Assembly: GCA_036499395.1 (NCBI GenBank)
Contig: DASYDW010000135.1
Coordinates: forward strand, 1-64,000
Source: Pirellulales bacterium
GTDB lineage: Bacteria; Planctomycetota; Planctomycetia; Pirellulales; JACPPG01
Length of the DNA stretch: 64,000 nucleotides
Reading direction: 5' to 3'
Under the pieces are notes generated by a model that was not told where the DNA came from, did no database searches, and worked only from the letters and a program-made list of their open reading frames with translations. Below, piece after piece: positions 45,740 through 54,778 of this stretch (position 1 is its first letter; each line of letters begins with the position of its first letter). Position numbers and translations under genes: made by a program.

Positions 45740-46228
45740 ATGAGTATGAACGTCGCGCCCAAAGCAGGACTACAGATCAGCGTGCGGCAGATTCTGCTGC
45801 TGTGCGCCGTCGCGGCGATTACTTTTGCATGGCCTAATTGGGTTTCAGGTCTGCGTGTTCCGCAAGGCGGCTGGGATAGGGTGTTGTTTGTGACGCTCGT
45901 CCAGTGGCTGCCTGTTGCTTTGCCACTGACAATTCTCGCGCTCGACGGGAAGCGACAACTCCCTTGGCTGTTCGCCGGGGCTGTGCCGGCAGTGTGCTTG
46001 CTCGGCGAAATTCGCCTTGAGCTCACCAATCGAGTTTTTAACTGGCCAGAAACGTTCGTGATGATTGTTCTTTTCGGTGGGCTGACGATCGGCTGCTTCG
46101 GCAGCGCCGGCATGGCATGCGGTGCGCTACTCGCCCGACGGTGGTGGCTCGCTGCATTCTGGGGATCCTTTGCCGCCGGCACCGGATTCGAGTGCTGGTG
46201 GATGCGCTGGATGGTCTTGCACGCGTAG
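45740..46228 (+). CDS. Multi-pass membrane protein of unknown function
   Basis: A 162-residue hydrophobic protein with about four membrane helices (for example VRQILLLCAVAAITFAW and ETFVMIVLFGGLTIGCF). It follows the oxygenase gene by 18 bases on the same strand, so the two may be co-transcribed. A GTG two codons upstream is also possible. I do not recognise the family. Confidence 0.6.
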   Translation: MSMNVAPKAGLQISVRQILLLCAVAAITFAWPNWVSGLRVPQGGWDRVLFVTLVQWLPVALPLTILALDGKRQLPWLFAGAVPAVCLLGEIRLELTNRVFNWPETFVMIVLFGGLTIGCFGSAGMACGALLARRWWLAAFWGSFAAGTGFECWWMRWMVLHA

Positions 46229-46367
46229 CGCCGCGGCCGGTGATTTCGTGAAATGCGATCTGGGGTGATTCGCCGATGAAGCTTGAGTGATCTGTTTGTT
46301 CGGCGTCTACACGTCGCGTCCTACGATTTTACAACGTACAAGTGTTGGCTTCGTCGACAGGCGGTGC

Positions 46368-46592
46368 CTAAAGAGGATCGCCCAAACTAAACGGCGTGCA
46401 GAAGTGTATTAGTTCCGCGGGAACGAGCGCGGCCTTTTGAAGAAACGTCGGCTGTTGTGGTGGCTCGGTTGGATGCGCTGGCGTCACTACCTCGCCCGGC
46501 TGTGGGTAAGCGTATCGCGGCGGCGGTTGTGACGGTGCGGACGCACAACCGCTAGCGGCACTCGCGATTATCAGCGCTAAAATTGATCGCAT
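46368..46592 (-). CDS. Small proline-rich lipoprotein
   Basis: A 74-residue protein with a short signal and lipobox ASGC (C16), then a Pro/Gln-rich stretch (PSQPPPRYAYPQPGE) and a C-terminal part ending in HFCTPFSLGDPL. It probably sits on a membrane with an extended surface tail. No family recognised. Confidence 0.55.
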   Translation of the reverse strand: MRSILALIIASAASGCASAPSQPPPRYAYPQPGEVVTPAHPTEPPQQPTFLQKAALVPAELIHFCTPFSLGDPL

Positions 46593-46760
46593 GGCGAAGC
46601 GTAATGCGAGCCTTGCGCACCGAGCAAGGTCATCATCCGCAGACTGCTCATGTAGACAAAATGGGCAAGGTGCGTCGCGTGGTTGGACTGCAACCGTGTG
46701 CGTTGGAAGAGATCGACTTCCTCGATGCTCACTGCAGTAAGATGTCTGTCGCTAATGGGA

Positions 46761-46804
46761 GCCCCCTCAACCTGTCCTCTCCCCCGCAGGGAAGAGGGGT
46801 TAAA
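46761..46804. repeat. REP-like CCTCTCCC/GAGAGG element, second copy
   Basis: CCTCTCCCCC followed by AGGGAAGAGGGG, preceded by CCCCCTCAACC and ending in GGTTAAA. It shares its core with the copies at about 44925 and 47587. It lies between the lipoprotein gene and the trmO fragment. Confidence 0.5.
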
Positions 46805-46826
46805 GATCATGCTCTCGCGTAATCCG

Positions 46827-46963
46827 TCATGCCTTTGCCTTGAAATAATCCGCCATCAGTTCGCTGATCCATCGCGGTTGCCGGATTTCTTCGCGTGGTG
46901 GTTCGAACTCCAGAACGTAGGGCTTGATGTCGACGACCGGCGTGCCGTCGATGGCGTCGATTT
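46827..46963 (-). pseudogene. Displaced copy of the 3' end of trmO
   Basis: About 137 bases are near-identical to the last 45 codons of the intact trmO gene at 48000-48491. Read in the trmO frame on the minus strand they give I-D-A-I-D-G-T-P-V-V, then KPYVLEFEPPREE, RWISELMADYF and the same final KAKA plus TGA. Compared with the intact gene only scattered substitutions are seen. The copy has no start and cannot function. It overlaps the end of the next gene in a different frame. Confidence 0.85.
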
Positions 46964-47500
46964 CTTGCGCTTACTCAGCAGCTTTTCTTGCTCGGCGAGA
47001 AATGTTTCCCAATCCCGGCCGGAGATGACTTCCTCGCTGCCGCGAATAAAGAGGACGGAATGGCCCCCTTCGGGCAGCGTCTGACCGTTATGGCCTAGGC
47101 CGATTTTGTCCCAGACGATAGCGATTCGGGGATCGTCAGTAGTCTTTAACCCTTCAACGTAGTGCCAACCGCATGTTTTCGGGCCGAGGAGCTCACCGCG
47201 CTCAAGGACTTTCTGAACTACGTGCAACGGAACTGTTTTGCCGCGCAAGGTTTCTGCGTCCATAAGATGTTCTCGATAGAGCAAGCTCAGAGATGCTTCG
47301 CTTGACGATTCGCCAACCGGAAATCGGCCGCCATAGGTGTCGCTGTAGTTTTGCAGCGCTAATCCAATTCCCTTCAAGCAGCTATGGCTCCGCCCGTAGG
47401 GATACGAAGGCCTGCTGTTGTAGACCGCGACCGCCACGAATGCCCCGACCGCGCCGAGGACGCCGAACAGCGGCATGGCTTCCTTTAACCAAGGGCGCAT
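46856..47500 (-). CDS. DUF1559-like secreted protein with an acquired out-of-frame tail
   Basis: A 214-residue protein with an N-terminal membrane helix (about 9-28), then SCLKGIGLALQNYSDTYG and RFPVGESS, and later LGHNGQTLPEGGHSVLF. These are the marks of DUF1559-type pseudopilin-like proteins found in large numbers in planctomycetes, here in a shorter variant. The last 35 or so residues (from about KKSTPSTARRS) are the trmO fragment read in a wrong frame, so this tail is new and probably unstructured. The original stop codon was lost where the fragment joined. Confidence 0.7.
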   Translation of the reverse strand: MRPWLKEAMPLFGVLGAVGAFVAVAVYNSRPSYPYGRSHSCLKGIGLALQNYSDTYGGRFPVGESSSEASLSLLYREHLMDAETLRGKTVPLHVVQKVLERGELLGPKTCGWHYVEGLKTTDDPRIAIVWDKIGLGHNGQTLPEGGHSVLFIRGSEEVISGRDWETFLAEQEKLLSKRKKSTPSTARRSSTSSPTFWSSNHHAKKSGNRDGSAN

Positions 47501-47999
47501 GATTCAGCTGCGAACTCGCGGTAAGAAAATTGCCTAATACACTAGATTCTAAGGCCCACAAACCAGAATGTCACTTGGCATTCGCTCCCCTCACCTGCCC
47601 TCTCCCCCGCGGCGGAGAGGGGTTAAAAAACTAGTTTCGCATTGTCGAGGAATTTCAGTGATTCGTACCTGCGTAGGCGTCACACAGATTAGCCCAGAGC
47701 ATTCAACATTTTGAATCTTCTTTCAAGTGTCGGCGCGACGATGAAAAAACGCTCTGAGCCCCGAAAGGGGCGACAGTGTGTAGCCGTGGGCGCGAGCCCA
47801 TGGAATAATTCGCGAACAAAAACCGTCGTCAGCCCCGCAAGGGGCGGCAGCGAAGTGTCAGTGTACGATCGATGTCGCCCCTTCGGGGCTCTTTTGTTGC
47901 GCTACGCAGCCGTTCACCGTGGGCTCACGCCACACGGCTACACTATGCCGCCCCTCCGGGGCTATTGCAGCATTTCCGGAGGCAGCTCTCGCATTATCG
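47501..47999. repeat. Repeat-rich intergenic stretch
   Basis: No gene is supported. It holds a third CCTCTCCC/GGAGAGG copy (47587-47630). At about 47755-47968 there is a palindromic array: AGCCCCGAAAGGGGCGACAG and AGCCCCGCAAGGGGCGGCAG on one side, and GTCGCCCCTTCGGGGCT and GCCGCCCCTCCGGGGCT on the other. A TAGCCGTGGGCGCGAGCCCA element (47779-47800 region) has its inverse at about 47920-47941. The array is thus roughly a large inverted repeat, of the kind scattered in planctomycete genomes. Confidence 0.7.
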
Positions 48000-48491
48000 T
48001 CATGCCTTCGCTTTGAAATAATCCGCCATTAGTTCGCTGATCCATTTCGGCTGGCGGGTTTCTTCGCGGCGCGGTTCGAATTCCAGGACGTACGGCTTGA
48101 TGTCGACAACTGGCGTACCGTCGATGGCGTCGAGTTCGGCGACTGCAATCGTAATGCCGTCGACCGAAACCAGGCGGCACGTCGACAGGCCCAATCGGTT
48201 CGGGCGGTTCTTCTTGCGCTGAGCGAAGATGCCGACCTTCGGCCAGGCCGGATTCTCGCGTGGGTGTTCAGCCGCGGTGACGATCTTCGCCGGATCGACG
48301 CGATCGAAGACGTACACGATCTGCACGTGCGAGAAATCGGTCAGGCCTGCCAGTGCCGATGCATCGAATTGCTCGGCATCAAGTTCGATCGTGGCCACGG
48401 TGCCGCCCCAAAAGTCGTCGACCGCCGCCGAGCGGGTTGAACGTACATGACCAATTGCGCGGATTGCGAATTCCTGTTGCGAGTTGCCCAT
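48000..48491 (-). CDS. trmO: tRNA (N6-threonylcarbamoyladenosine-N6)-methyltransferase TrmO
   Basis: A 163-residue TsaA/TrmO-family enzyme methylating t6A37 in ANN-decoding tRNAs using SAM. The IRAIGHVRS start, DFSHVQIVYVFDR, the PAWPKVGIFAQRKKNRPNRLGLS stretch and LDAIDGTPVVDIKPY are all diagnostic. The ATG at 48491 is preferred; the frame up to 48611 begins in repeats. A partial copy of its 3' end lies 1.2 kb downstream at 46827-46963. Confidence 0.92.
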   Translation of the reverse strand: MGNSQQEFAIRAIGHVRSTRSAAVDDFWGGTVATIELDAEQFDASALAGLTDFSHVQIVYVFDRVDPAKIVTAAEHPRENPAWPKVGIFAQRKKNRPNRLGLSTCRLVSVDGITIAVAELDAIDGTPVVDIKPYVLEFEPRREETRQPKWISELMADYFKAKA

Positions 48492-48522
48492 GATTACCTT
48501 TCGCGAATATGAAGATGCCAAC

Positions 48523-48600
48523 CGTGCCCGTCGTCTAAATGCGGTGCTTCGCGGACGCACCCTACAGGTTTGCGAATCTGATCGTGCCCGTCGTCTGAAT
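48523..48600. repeat. Direct repeat around a small hairpin upstream of trmO
   Basis: CGTGCCCGTCGTCTAAAT (48523-48540) is repeated with one change at 48583-48600. Between them GGTGC/GCACC (48543-48547 and 48557-48561) can pair, and TCGCGAATATGA and TGCGAATCTGA flank similarly. It looks like a short repeat duplication. Confidence 0.55.
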
Positions 48601-48698
48601 ACTACCGGCATAGACCGTTATGATATGATCTGGTTCGGGGGCGCGAGAGCTGGCGTCCTCTAGGATTTACGGATTGTTGCCTTTGACTTTGCACGCGC

Positions 48699-50420
48699 AT
48701 GACGATGAAGAACGGCCAGATTGCCGACATTTTTGACCAGGTGGCCGACCTGCTCGAATTTCAGGGAGAGAATCCTTTTCGCCTGCGGGCGTATCGCAAC
48801 GCGGCCGCGACGCTGCGCGATCTCACGGAGTCGATCGCCACGATCGCCAAGGACCCCGAGCGAAAGCTCACCGACCTGGCAGGCGTGGGCAAGGATCTGG
48901 CCGACAAGATTACGACGCTGGTCACGACCGGCGAATTGCCGCTGCTGGCCGAGTTGACGGCCAAGACGCCGCCGTCGGTTTTGGCTCTGTTGCGTGTGCC
49001 GGGTTTGGGGCCGAAGAAGGCGGCCGTCCTGTACAAGGATTTGAAGATCGGCACGCTGGAACAACTGCGCGAGGCGTGCGAAGCCCATCGCGTGCGCGAC
49101 TTGAAAGGCTTTGGCGAAAAAACCGAACAGAAGATTCTGGAAGGGCTGTCGATCGCCGCCACGAGCGAAGATCGCATCTATTGGGCCACGGCCGACGAGT
49201 ACGTGCAGTCTTTGTTGAAGCACTTGCGCGAGTGTAAGGCGGTCGAACAGGCCGAGGCGGCCGGCAGTTATCGTCGCCGGCGCGAAACGATCGGCGATCT
49301 GGACCTGCTGGTTGCTTCGAGCAAGCCAGACGTGGTGATGGATCATTTCGGCAAGTACGAGGGAGTGACCGACACGATCGCCCGCGGCGATACCAAGATG
49401 TCGGTACGGCTATCGGGCGGGCTGCAGGTCGATCTGCGCGTCGTGGCCGCGGAATCGTTCGGCGCGGCGCTGCAATACTTCACCGGCTCGAAGGCGCATA
49501 ACGTCATCTTGCGCGGCCGCGCGAAGGCGAAAGGCTTGAAGATCAACGAATACGGCGTCTACCAGGGCGAGAAGTCGATTGCCGGTCGTACCGAGCAAGA
49601 ACTTTACGCGTCGCTGGGCTTGCCGGTGTTTCCACCCGAGCTGCGCGAAGCACGCCGAGAGTTTGAATGGGCCGACGAAGGGAAACTGCCTGAGCTGGTA
49701 ACGCTCGAAGACTTGCGTGGCGATCTGCACATGCACACCGATGCCACGGACGGCAAGGCGACGCTCGACGAGATGATTGCCGCGGCCCGCGAGCGCGGCC
49801 TGGCGTACATCGCGATTACGGATCACTCGAAACGCGTGACGATGGCCAACGGCCTGGACGGTACGCGCTTGAAGCGGCAGTGGGCCAAGATCGACAAGCT
49901 GAACGAAGGGCTGCGCGGCTTCAAGATTCTGAAAGGAGTCGAGGTCGATATCCTGGAGAAGGGGGGACTCGATCTCGACGACGATGTTCTGGCCGGGGCC
50001 GACTGGATCGTGGCGAGCGTCCATTACGGACAGAATCAGCCGCGCGAGCAGATCACGAAGCGCATCGTCGAAGCGCTGCAAAACCCCTACATATCGGCGA
50101 TCGCGCATCCGACGGGCCGAATCCTCAATCGGCGAAAGTCGTACGACGTTGATTTGGACGAGGTTTTCAAGGTGGCCAGCGACTACGGCAAGCTGCTGGA
50201 GTTGAACGCCAATCCGGCCCGGCTCGACCTGGACGACGTGGCCTGCGCGGCGGCCAAAAGCCACAGAATTCCGATCGTGATCTCGAGCGATGCCCACAGC
50301 ACGATCGGCCTGGACGTGCTGCGCTACGGGATCAATCAAGCGCGACGCGCCGGGCTGACCAAGGCCGACGTGGCCAACACACGCAGTTGGACCGAGATGC
50401 GGAAGCTGATCGGGAAATGA
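48699..50420 (+). CDS. polX: Family X DNA polymerase with PHP nuclease domain
   Basis: A 573-residue repair enzyme. The N-terminal helix-hairpin-helix region (LAGVGKDLADKI, VPGLGPKKA, LKGFGEKTE) and a nucleotidyltransferase domain with G189-S190 and the metal ligands D200 and D202 in IGDLDLLV form the polymerase. A C-terminal PHP domain (about 340-573) starts with GDLHMHTDATDG and contains YIAITDHSKR and SSDAH, giving 3'-5' exonuclease and AP-endonuclease-type activity. The role is gap filling in base-excision or end-joining repair. The length is normal and no residue appears lost. Confidence 0.95.
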   Translation: MTMKNGQIADIFDQVADLLEFQGENPFRLRAYRNAAATLRDLTESIATIAKDPERKLTDLAGVGKDLADKITTLVTTGELPLLAELTAKTPPSVLALLRVPGLGPKKAAVLYKDLKIGTLEQLREACEAHRVRDLKGFGEKTEQKILEGLSIAATSEDRIYWATADEYVQSLLKHLRECKAVEQAEAAGSYRRRRETIGDLDLLVASSKPDVVMDHFGKYEGVTDTIARGDTKMSVRLSGGLQVDLRVVAAESFGAALQYFTGSKAHNVILRGRAKAKGLKINEYGVYQGEKSIAGRTEQELYASLGLPVFPPELREARREFEWADEGKLPELVTLEDLRGDLHMHTDATDGKATLDEMIAAARERGLAYIAITDHSKRVTMANGLDGTRLKRQWAKIDKLNEGLRGFKILKGVEVDILEKGGLDLDDDVLAGADWIVASVHYGQNQPREQITKRIVEALQNPYISAIAHPTGRILNRRKSYDVDLDEVFKVASDYGKLLELNANPARLDLDDVACAAAKSHRIPIVISSDAHSTIGLDVLRYGINQARRAGLTKADVANTRSWTEMRKLIGK

Positions 50421-50853
50421 GCGCTGTATCCCGCGCGAGGGCGGCACGGCGATGGCCCGGACCGTCGAAGGAATCGCGCTCAAAACTATTGACGGCGATG
50501 CACTCTTGGTTAGAATTAACCCCAATTGAGACTAAGTATCAATAAGCAGGTCTGGTCTCGATTATCTAGAGGTCGCTCGCTAGCCCTAAGCTCGCTCGCC
50601 ACTCTTGGCCGTCAGCGAAATGCTGGTGGTGAACCGATGGTTCGCCACTGACCACTCGGATTCTTCCGAAGGTCGTTCCACGCGCCCAGAGCCTCTGCAT
50701 TTTCCTTCCGCAGGACCGCGCGCGTACCGGCCTCCAGGGGCTGGCGCAATCGTTTCTGTTGCCGCCCCGAACCACCTGCCCGCCGTTGTGAGCGGTGCCC
50801 CTTTGTCGTCGCGCTCCCGTAGTCGAACCATCATCCCCGTGAAAGATTTAAAC
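50421..50853. other. Leader region before the PEP-CTERM gene
   Basis: No gene is supported. The frame of the next gene stays open back to 50605, but that part is Arg/Pro/Ser-rich and precedes a proper signal peptide, so it is treated as untranslated leader. It holds the promoter described separately. Confidence 0.4.
50489..50521 (+). promoter_or_regulatory. Sigma70-like promoter with inverted repeat at the -10
   Basis: TTGACG (50489-50494) and TAGAAT (50511-50516) are 16 bases apart. A perfect GGTTA-GAAT-TAACC inverted repeat (50508-50521) covers the -10 box and could be a repressor site. Transcription from here would give a leader of about 330 bases before the ATG at 50854. Confidence 0.45.
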
Positions 50854-51798
50854 ATGCGTGCAGGAACCAGAGAACTTCTGACGAAAATCGGTCGCCGCGC
50901 GACGGCGGTTGCCTTGGCCACGGCATTCATCGTTGCAGGCGCACGCGCGAGTGCGGTGCCACTCGTTAATCCTTCCTTTTTTGGCCAGGCCAATACGACC
51001 TACCAGGAATGGGATGGATTCACGAGTCCGACGGGCCCCAACCCGGCAACGCACGTCAACAACCCCTACGGCACTCCGACGTGGGTCGACACGACCGCCA
51101 ACACCGACGACGCGTTCATCATCGGAACGCCACCGGCGGCCCACATCTATTCGTTCGATGCAATCTTGAATCTGCAGGCAACCGTTCCGGCGCCGACGTT
51201 GTCGAGCGGTGCCACGACGACCATTGTGTTTCAGGCTGAGGTGCTGGGGAGTGCGCTCGACCAGACGCTCTTCGGAGTGAGCCTCGCGGGACTCATGGGT
51301 AGTCCTCTGCAGCCGACACAAATCACGCAAGTCGACGAAGGAGTGGCCAGCGGCGGATTCGGCGGCGGCGACTTCTACTATCGCGTCGAATGGGACAACG
51401 TGCCCGCCGCGAGCAGCTATACCCTCACCTATGTGGCGGGTGATACTTCGTCGAGCCAAGTCTCGGCACGCATCGACACGCTGACCACCGTGCCCACGAC
51501 GAGCCTGACCGGTGACGTTAACAACGACGGGATCGTGAATGGCCAGGATCTGGCTTTGGTCTCGTCGAGCTGGCTGCAAGCCGGGGCCAACCTGGCGAGC
51601 GACGTCAACCATGACGGCATCGTCAACGCCCAAGACATTGCGCTCGTTTCTTCGAACTGGCTGCATACGTCCGGCGCCGGCGCGCAGGCGGCCGCGGTGC
51701 CTGAACCGTCGACGATTGCCCTGCTGGGCGTCGGCTTGCTGGCGCTTTTGGCGCGACGGCAAATGCGTGCAACCCGGGCGCGAAACTTCATCGGCTGA
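50854..51798 (+). CDS. Secreted protein with dockerin repeats and PEP-CTERM anchor
   Basis: A 314-residue exported protein. It has a signal peptide (1-34, cut near RASA), a beta-rich domain of unknown type (35-215), two dockerin-like calcium repeats DVNNDGIVNGQDLALVSSSW (221-240) and DVNHDGIVNAQD (250-261), then the PEP-CTERM sorting tail: P283-E284-P285, a hydrophobic helix and basic RRQMR. An exosortase should process the tail. The dockerin repeats suggest attachment to cohesin-like partners on the cell surface or matrix. No exosortase gene is in the window. The ATG at 50854 is chosen for the signal peptide. Confidence 0.88.
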   Translation: MRAGTRELLTKIGRRATAVALATAFIVAGARASAVPLVNPSFFGQANTTYQEWDGFTSPTGPNPATHVNNPYGTPTWVDTTANTDDAFIIGTPPAAHIYSFDAILNLQATVPAPTLSSGATTTIVFQAEVLGSALDQTLFGVSLAGLMGSPLQPTQITQVDEGVASGGFGGGDFYYRVEWDNVPAASSYTLTYVAGDTSSSQVSARIDTLTTVPTTSLTGDVNNDGIVNGQDLALVSSSWLQAGANLASDVNHDGIVNAQDIALVSSNWLHTSGAGAQAAAVPEPSTIALLGVGLLALLARRQMRATRARNFIG

Positions 51799-51822
51799 CG
51801 CTAAGCAGGAAGGGGCGCCTCA

Positions 51823-52650
51823 TCAGGCCGATGCGACCTGGCGACGCTGCGATGCCACATCCGCGAATTGCAACAGTTCGCGTGCCTTGATGATGTATGT
51901 CAGGTTGATCGCAAAATCTTCGCGCGAGCGGATCGCCGTCGACGCGGGCTGCGCCCCGATTTGACCGTCGGGGCCAAACGTCGCTGCCGAATAGACCACG
52001 CCCAGCAGCAGATTATGCGGTTCGCCGGGGCGATCGTTCCCGTGTTCGTCGGTCTGGCCTTTGGCATTCAGGATGAAAACGGGCGAGCCCGTCGAACCCG
52101 GGAAGCAAGGGATATTGAGCAGAATCTCGGGCTTGTCACAGAAGTCGATATTCGGATGGCTGGCCGTGATGCCGCGACAATAAATCGGCAGGCTATGTGA
52201 CTTTTCCCACACGCCGTTCGGATAGCCGACCATGAGCACCTCTTCGACGGCACTCAACGCCTCGAGTCGAGTTTCGGTGGGGGCCATGCACGATTCGATT
52301 GCCATCCAACGCGGATTATGCCGCAGCCGAGACGCGGCATCGTCGATGATTCGGCTGGGCAGGGCCACCAGATCGATCGATTCGTCGTGATGCCGGATCC
52401 ACAGATCCTGAAAGTTATCGAATTCGATATCGAACGTCGGCGGCGCGTTGCCTCCGTCATCCTTGCAGGCGGCATTGTGGAGTCGCAGCGTTCCGCGCGA
52501 CGCCCCTTCGATGGCGTGCCTGCTGGTGATGAGCAGATCGCTCCGGCCGTGCTGCAATCCGAAGAAAAAGCCCGTCGCCGTGCCGTGCTCGGTCTCGATG
52601 CGGACGGTGCTTAGCAGCAGTTTCTCTTCGGGGGTTCGCGGCTTGAACAT
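51823..52650 (-). CDS. Trypsin-like serine protease domain protein
   Basis: A 275-residue chymotrypsin-fold protein. The triad is visible: H45 in ITSRHAIEG, D93 in SIDLVALP, and S189 in GSTGSPVF. No signal peptide, PDZ domain or membrane helix is seen, so it is cytoplasmic unless exported in another way. The form resembles stand-alone trypsin-like domains rather than DegP. The ATG at 52650 is used instead of the longer Arg-rich frame. Substrate unknown. Confidence 0.8.
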   Translation of the reverse strand: MFKPRTPEEKLLLSTVRIETEHGTATGFFFGLQHGRSDLLITSRHAIEGASRGTLRLHNAACKDDGGNAPPTFDIEFDNFQDLWIRHHDESIDLVALPSRIIDDAASRLRHNPRWMAIESCMAPTETRLEALSAVEEVLMVGYPNGVWEKSHSLPIYCRGITASHPNIDFCDKPEILLNIPCFPGSTGSPVFILNAKGQTDEHGNDRPGEPHNLLLGVVYSAATFGPDGQIGAQPASTAIRSREDFAINLTYIIKARELLQFADVASQRRQVASA

Positions 52651-52791
52651 GTTCGAATTCCTTGCGCAGCGGGTCCGTTGTCGCATCGCCCCGCGGCCAT
52701 TCTACGTTTTTGGTCGCCAGGCGCGAACGCGAGTTAGCCCCGGGCAATTGCGAGCGGCTGGAAAAGGGGAACGCGCGAAGCGGCGTATGAT

Positions 52792-53112
52792 CTAGCTCTG
52801 TTCGCCGTCATTGCGTCTAGGCATCTCCTGGTGGATCGGCCCATCTTCCCTATCCTGCGACGTGGCTGCCGGCCTCCGATACAAGTAGAAGAAAAATGCT
52901 GCGCCATAAGGCAAGAGCGAAAGCGTAAGCACACGGCCTTCACTCGGCCCCCGAGGGGAGATTGCGATAAAGACGGTCGACAAGAGCCAAGCAACAAGCC
53001 CATACTTCGCCCCGCGAGTCATGCCGTGACGTATCAACGACACGGGAATGGCAGCAAGAACTACCACAAGGGCGATGCCTATCGCGCAGATGAAGAATCC
53101 TTCGCGCGTCAT
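52792..53112 (-). CDS. Small membrane protein of unknown function
   Basis: A 106-residue protein with about three hydrophobic helices (FFICAIGIALVVVLAAIPV, KYGLVAWLLSTVFIAI, VLTLSLLPYGAAFFFYLY) and a polar tail. No family recognised. It stands alone. Confidence 0.55.
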   Translation of the reverse strand: MTREGFFICAIGIALVVVLAAIPVSLIRHGMTRGAKYGLVAWLLSTVFIAISPRGPSEGRVLTLSLLPYGAAFFFYLYRRPAATSQDREDGPIHQEMPRRNDGEQS

Positions 53113-53305
53113 TACCTGATTGTACCAACCGCGTGGCTGTGAAAGGCGACGATCAAGCCGATTCGCGATTGTTCAATCCGCTACCTGCGCCTTTCCGGCT
53201 CCCGAATGATTCCGGCAGCGCTTTTTCCGGTGCGATGGCGGCAGCCCATGGTATCAGCGGCCACCAGACGGACAGTGATCATGGTCGTAATGAACCGCAC
53301 CGCCA

Positions 53306-54778
53306 CTAAACGTGAGCGGGCGCGTGAGCTAACGTCGTGTTTTCGATCTCTTCATGACTGTCGCGCCCGACACCCAGCAGTGCGAGCAACGGACCAGCCA
53401 TGAATGTCGTCGTGAGGGCCATGATCACCATCATGGCAAAGATGTGCGGTGACAAGATGCCCATGTCGTAGCCGATATTCAGGACGATCAGTTCCATCAG
53501 CCCGCGGGTATTCATCAAGACACCGATCGCCAGCGATTCCTTCCAACTGATGCCCGTCCAGCGGGCGGCCAGGGTGCTGCCGCCGAATTTGCCGGCGACC
53601 GCCACCAGGATAATCAGCAGGCACAGCAGCCAGCTTTGCAGGTCGCCCAACAATCCGATCTGTGTCCGCAAGCCTGTGAAGGCGAAGAACAAAGGTAAAA
53701 GCAGCACCGTGGTGAACATTTCGAGCCGCGCGCGCAGCACAGAACGCAAGCGCGCCTGGGCCGGCATCACCGCTCCGGCCAAAAAAGCGCCGAACAGCGC
53801 ATGGATGCCGATCGCCTCGGTGAACAGAGCCGAGGCAAACGCAAAGACCAGCACGCCCGCCACTAGCCCCTTGCTGTTTGCCTCTTGCTGAAATTCCTCA
53901 CTCGCAAGTCGCGCCGCCTGCGGTCGGATGACCATTAGCGCTACGGCGATGAAGCCCACGGTCAAGGCGACCGTCAAAGCAGCGCCGCCAAAACCACTGG
54001 CACTGGCGATGGCCACGACCACGGCCAACAGGCACCACGCCGTGACGTCGTCGACCGCGGCGCAGGCGATCGTGGTGCTGCCCAAAAACGTCCCCATCAA
54101 TCCTCGTTCGTCGATGATGCGCGCCAGAACCGGAAACGCCGTGATGCTCATGGCGATGCCCAGGAATAGCGCGAAGGGGGTGAACGGAATGTTCGACGGA
54201 GCAAGCTCTGAGTAAATGAACAGGCACAGCGCCGTCCCGAGAAAAAACGGAACGACGATGCTGGCGTGGCTGACGAGGATCGCCGCGTGCGCTTTCTGCC
54301 GTAGCCGCCCCAGGTCCAGGTCGATCCCGACCAGGAACATGTACAGCACGACCCCAACCTGGCTGAACAAACGCAAGGCGGGCATCGAGGAAGGGGGGAA
54401 CAGAAATGACTGACTCGCCGGCCACAGCATGCCCAGCAACGACGGACCGAGCATGATGCCCGCCACCATTTCGCCGATGACCGATGGCTGTCCGATCTTG
54501 CGAATCAGGCCGCCAGCGATCCGCGTGGCCGCGACAATGACGATCAGTTGCATCAACAACAGCGACAAGGGGTGGTGCAAGTTTTCGAGGAACACTCGAA
54601 AGGCACCATCCGCGCCAATCGCGGTTTCGGCCTGCGGTGTACTGGCTGCGGCCACTGCGGGCTTCGTCACCGTCTCGGCCGTTCCCGGCGGCAGGTCCGC
54701 GCCGAGATGCAGAATTACGAGCACCGCGCCGACAAAAAGACCAATGATCAAGAAGTAAAAAACAAGGTTCTTCAGCAT
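53306..54778 (-). CDS. Cation/proton antiporter, CPA2 family (KefB-like membrane part)
   Basis: A 490-residue protein with an extra N-terminal helix and a short extracytoplasmic stretch (about 28-65), then about 12 helices of the CPA2 fold. Diagnostic strings are [56 protein letters not shown] and [17 protein letters not shown], which includes the acidic pair of the transport site. C-terminal RCK/TrkA-N regulatory domains are absent, so it is not a full KefB/KefC. It is expected to exchange Na+ or K+ for protons. Confidence 0.9.
   Translation of the reverse strand: MLKNLVFYFLIIGLFVGAVLVILHLGADLPPGTAETVTKPAVAAASTPQAETAIGADGAFRVFLENLHHPLSLLLMQLIVIVAATRIAGGLIRKIGQPSVIGEMVAGIMLGPSLLGMLWPASQSFLFPPSSMPALRLFSQVGVVLYMFLVGIDLDLGRLRQKAHAAILVSHASIVVPFFLGTALCLFIYSELAPSNIPFTPFALFLGIAMSITAFPVLARIIDERGLMGTFLGSTTIACAAVDDVTAWCLLAVVVAIASASGFGGAALTVALTVGFIAVALMVIRPQAARLASEEFQQEANSKGLVAGVLVFAFASALFTEAIGIHALFGAFLAGAVMPAQARLRSVLRARLEMFTTVLLLPLFFAFTGLRTQIGLLGDLQSWLLCLLIILVAVAGKFGGSTLAARWTGISWKESLAIGVLMNTRGLMELIVLNIGYDMGILSPHIFAMMVIMALTTTFMAGPLLALLGVGRDSHEEIENTTLAHAPAHV

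Noticed and set aside
46577-46810. A minus-strand frame with N-H-A-T-H-L-A-H like the end of a DinB-type protein
   Set aside because: The resemblance is limited to a few residues, the frame begins in a repeat and runs over the lipoprotein start.
47755-47968. A CRISPR array
   Set aside because: The repeats are palindromic, in both orientations and unevenly spaced, and no cas genes are present.
50605-50853. N-terminal extension of the PEP-CTERM protein
   Set aside because: An Arg/Pro-rich piece before a normal signal peptide would block export; the ATG at 50854 is better.
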